NCBI RefSeq assembly: GCF_036511935.1 | Contig: NZ_AP028878.1 | Location: forward strand, 186,001 to 250,000 | Direction: 5' to 3' | DNA: 64,000 nt | Source: Marinobacter nanhaiticus D15-8W | Lineage (GTDB): Bacteria; Pseudomonadota; Gammaproteobacteria; Pseudomonadales; Oleiphilaceae | Shown here: positions 62,439 to 64,000 of the stretch, one piece after another | How the letters are laid out: each line of letters opens with the position of its first letter | How positions within the stretch are numbered: position 1 is the first letter of the stretch | Notes under the pieces: generated by a model | What the model was told of the DNA's origin: nothing | What the model saw: the letters and a program-made list of their open reading frames with translations, nothing else | The model's database searches: none | Position numbers and translations under genes: made by a program

Positions 62439-63362
62439 TCCCCGACACCCCTGACGGATCTTCTCGGTTTCGACCCTCACCTGGTCACCCTTGCCCTGGC
62501 GCCGGTCTTCCTGCTGGCCATGGCGGGTGAGTGGCTGCATTTGCGAGGCAGTCAGGGGGCCTACCCGTCGGCGACGTACACCTGGGCCGATACCCTGAGC
62601 AACATGATGCTGGCGGGCCTGTATCAGGCCAGCGACGTGCTGGCGGCTTTGCTGACAATCGTTGTCTATAACGCCCTGTTTGACGTGCGTCTGTTCGAGA
62701 TTCCCTTCACGGCGTGGTCGGTGGTGCTGCTCTTCATCATCCAGGACTTTGTCTACTATTGGTTCCACCGTGCCCATCACCGCGTGCGCTGGTTCTGGTG
62801 TTCCCACGTGGTGCATCATTCGTCGGAAAAGCTCAACCTGTCCACCGCGTTCCGCCAGAGTGTCACCTATCCGATCACCGGCATGTGGCTGTTCTGGTTG
62901 CCGATCGTGCTGATTGGCTTTCCGCCGGAGACGGTGATTTTCGCGGTCGCCATCAGTCTTGCCTACCAGTTCTTTATCCACACCCAGACTGTTGGCAAAT
63001 TGGGGCCACTGGAATGGGTGCTCAACACCCCTTCCCACCATCGCGCCCACCACGGTCGCAATCCGAAGTACATCGACCGTAATTACGGCGGCATCCTGAT
63101 CATCTGGGATCGCCTGTTCGGCACCTTCGTCGAGGAAGATGAGAACGAACAGCCAGACTACGGTATCCCACGGCAGATCCGTACTCACAACCCGGTAACG
63201 CTGAATTTCCATGAGTGGCGGGATATGTACCGTGACGCAACCACGCCGGGGCTAACCTTCAAGGAGCGCTGGCTGGTTTTGTTCGGCCCGCCGGAGTACG
63301 CCGGGCAACGTCTGCGGTGCGATTCGAAGGACAACACGACGGAAGCTCAGCAGGTGGCCTGA
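62436..63362 (+). CDS. Fatty acid hydroxylase / sterol desaturase family membrane protein
   Basis: A 308-residue di-iron integral membrane oxygenase. Histidine boxes are FHRAHH, HVVHHSSEKLN and PSHHRAHHGRN, the full set expected for the fatty acid hydroxylase superfamily, with four or more membrane helices. Substrate unknown (carotenoids, fatty acids and alkylglycerols are known in the family). ATG 62436 has GGAG five bases before, but both are inside the inverted repeat at 62400-62438. A TTG at 62349 is also in frame. Confidence 0.85.
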   Translation: MSPTPLTDLLGFDPHLVTLALAPVFLLAMAGEWLHLRGSQGAYPSATYTWADTLSNMMLAGLYQASDVLAALLTIVVYNALFDVRLFEIPFTAWSVVLLFIIQDFVYYWFHRAHHRVRWFWCSHVVHHSSEKLNLSTAFRQSVTYPITGMWLFWLPIVLIGFPPETVIFAVAISLAYQFFIHTQTVGKLGPLEWVLNTPSHHRAHHGRNPKYIDRNYGGILIIWDRLFGTFVEEDENEQPDYGIPRQIRTHNPVTLNFHEWRDMYRDATTPGLTFKERWLVLFGPPEYAGQRLRCDSKDNTTEAQQVA

Positions 63363-63382
63363 AGGCAAGTGGGCGAGGCGAG

Positions 63383-63420
63383 GGCCTCTAGCAAGAGGGC
63401 GAGCTCTCCCGCTAGAGGTC
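63383..63420. terminator. Stem-loop between the hydroxylase and amidohydrolase genes
   Basis: GGCCTCTAGC (63383-63392) pairs with GCTAGAGGTC (63411-63420) with one G-U pair; inner GGG/CCC bases extend it. It lies between convergent genes and has no strong U-tract, so termination is uncertain. Confidence 0.45.
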
Positions 63421-63464
63421 CATTGCGGCACAGCGCAGCTCTGTGTGCCTACGTGTATGTCGAA

Positions 63465-64000
63465 TCAGCTGGCCAGATCCATCGGCTCAACCACGACGGG
63501 GCTGTCGACGTCATAGCGAACCCCTTCGCGCAGCGAGAATACGGGGCGAATTGCTTCCGTTGCTGTTACGGTCATGCCGCTGTTGTCCGATAGCGTGAAA
63601 CGTCCGGTTTCGCGCTCCAATACAGCAATATCCGCAGTCTTCCCGACCGCAAGGCTGCCGATTTCGTCGTCGATACCCAGCATCCCGGCGGCGTTGCTGG
63701 TGACTGTAGCTACGACATCTGTCAGCGGCATGCCCAGGGCCAGTAGTTCCGTCATGGCATGGGTCAGACAGAACCGGGTCTTGCCGAAGAACGGGTTGGA
63801 CTCCCGGTTCGTCGCTTTCACCTGGCCGGCGTCAGTGTTGTAGCCATGCATATCCGCCCCCAAAGTCGTGGGGAGGATGCCGGCTTCAATGACTTTCTGC
63901 GCCATCTCGAAGCTGAAATGGGAACCATGGCCGACGTCTACCCGCAAGCCACGGTCAAGTCCTTCGCGGATGATGGGATGGAGTTCGCCAGTCTTGCAGG
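63465..64000 (-). CDS. Amidohydrolase/deacetylase family metallohydrolase, C-terminal part (truncated by window edge)
   Basis: The minus-strand frame is open to the right edge, so only the last ~178 residues are seen. DVGHGSHFSFEMAQKVIEAGILPTTLGADMHGYNT holds the catalytic-type aspartate of dihydroorotase-like amidohydrolases; NPFFGKTRFCLTHAMTELLALGMPLTDVVATVTSNAAGMLGIDDEIGSLAVGKTADIAVLE is a typical C-terminal barrel and small domain. The substrate is unknown. It converges with the hydroxylase gene. Confidence 0.8.
   Translation of the reverse strand, partial: CKTGELHPIIREGLDRGLRVDVGHGSHFSFEMAQKVIEAGILPTTLGADMHGYNTDAGQVKATNRESNPFFGKTRFCLTHAMTELLALGMPLTDVVATVTSNAAGMLGIDDEIGSLAVGKTADIAVLERETGRFTLSDNSGMTVTATEAIRPVFSLREGVRYDVDSPVVVEPMDLAS

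Noticed and set aside
61647..63212. 521-codon minus-strand frame across ndh and the hydroxylase gene
   Set aside because: Spans two well-supported genes on the other strand and shows no motif.
1..64000. Search for tRNA, rRNA, CRISPR arrays, insertion sequences and prophage genes
   Set aside because: No tRNA-like TPsiC/anticodon arrangement, regularly spaced repeats, transposase or phage genes were seen by eye; a dedicated scan could still find a missed tRNA.

Overview
The window looks like chromosomal DNA of a halophilic or halotolerant marine gammaproteobacterium, most likely Marinobacter or a close relative. This is an inference from gene content: ectoine genes with a dedicated aspartokinase, proU-type betaine uptake, Pseudomonas-type fructose PTS, an Aap amino acid transporter, and several small families common in Marinobacter and Pseudomonas (DUF3185, DUF1415, DUF6482, DUF2868/DUF3482). 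It is gene-dense and G+C-rich, and I saw no rRNA, tRNA, CRISPR array, prophage or insertion sequence.

Layout, left part. 0-8 kb: the end of a LysR regulator, a small DUF3185 protein, then the translationally coupled fruB-fruK-fruA fructose PTS operon diverging from a LacI-type fruR with a Cra-like operator between them. 7.8-7.94 kb: two inverted REP-like palindromes. 8-13 kb: MOSC protein, ornithine/lysine-type decarboxylase, secreted metalloprotease-like protein, TerC, MFS transporter. 13-15.3 kb: an AT-rich TonB-dependent siderophore receptor, probably acquired. 15.5-19.6 kb: a solitary ectC, a DUF2868 membrane protein with a DUF3482 GTPase, and DUF1415. 19.7-27 kb: miscellaneous genes including a diguanylate cyclase, mtfA and a serine hydrolase. 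27.3-32.2 kb: a large 7TM hybrid histidine kinase, a membrane protein and a single-domain response regulator.

Middle and right. 32.2-33.1 kb: a protein-poor stretch with three intrinsic terminators not explained by annotated genes, a place to look for small RNAs. 33.4-36.1 kb: exonuclease, queC-queE, yfbR. 36.2-40.1 kb: an orphan solute-binding protein and a DUF748 protein. 40.2-43.6 kb: proVWX. 44-46.4 kb: pdxH, tag, DUF6482 and DUF3429. 46.4-51.6 kb: a group 2 sigma factor, then ectA-ectB-ask with structured intercistronic regions and no ectC. 51.6-55.0 kb: radical SAM, sodium:solute symporter and metallophosphoesterase in one operon. 55.4-59.9 kb: aapJQMP behind a strong sigma-54 promoter candidate and two NtrC-like sites. 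60-64 kb: YbhB, NDH-2 with a structured leader, a fatty acid hydroxylase-family protein whose start codon lies in a perfect 15-bp inverted repeat, and a truncated amidohydrolase.

Together the genes point to osmoadaptation (ectoine synthesis, betaine uptake), nitrogen-controlled amino acid uptake and fructose use. The best candidate for an undescribed system is the radical SAM/symporter/phosphoesterase operon. The most unusual regulatory signals are the sequestered start codon at 62436 and the orphan-terminator region around 32.2-33 kb. The most unusual gene arrangement is the split ectoine pathway. All functional calls come from reading motifs by eye; no database search was run.
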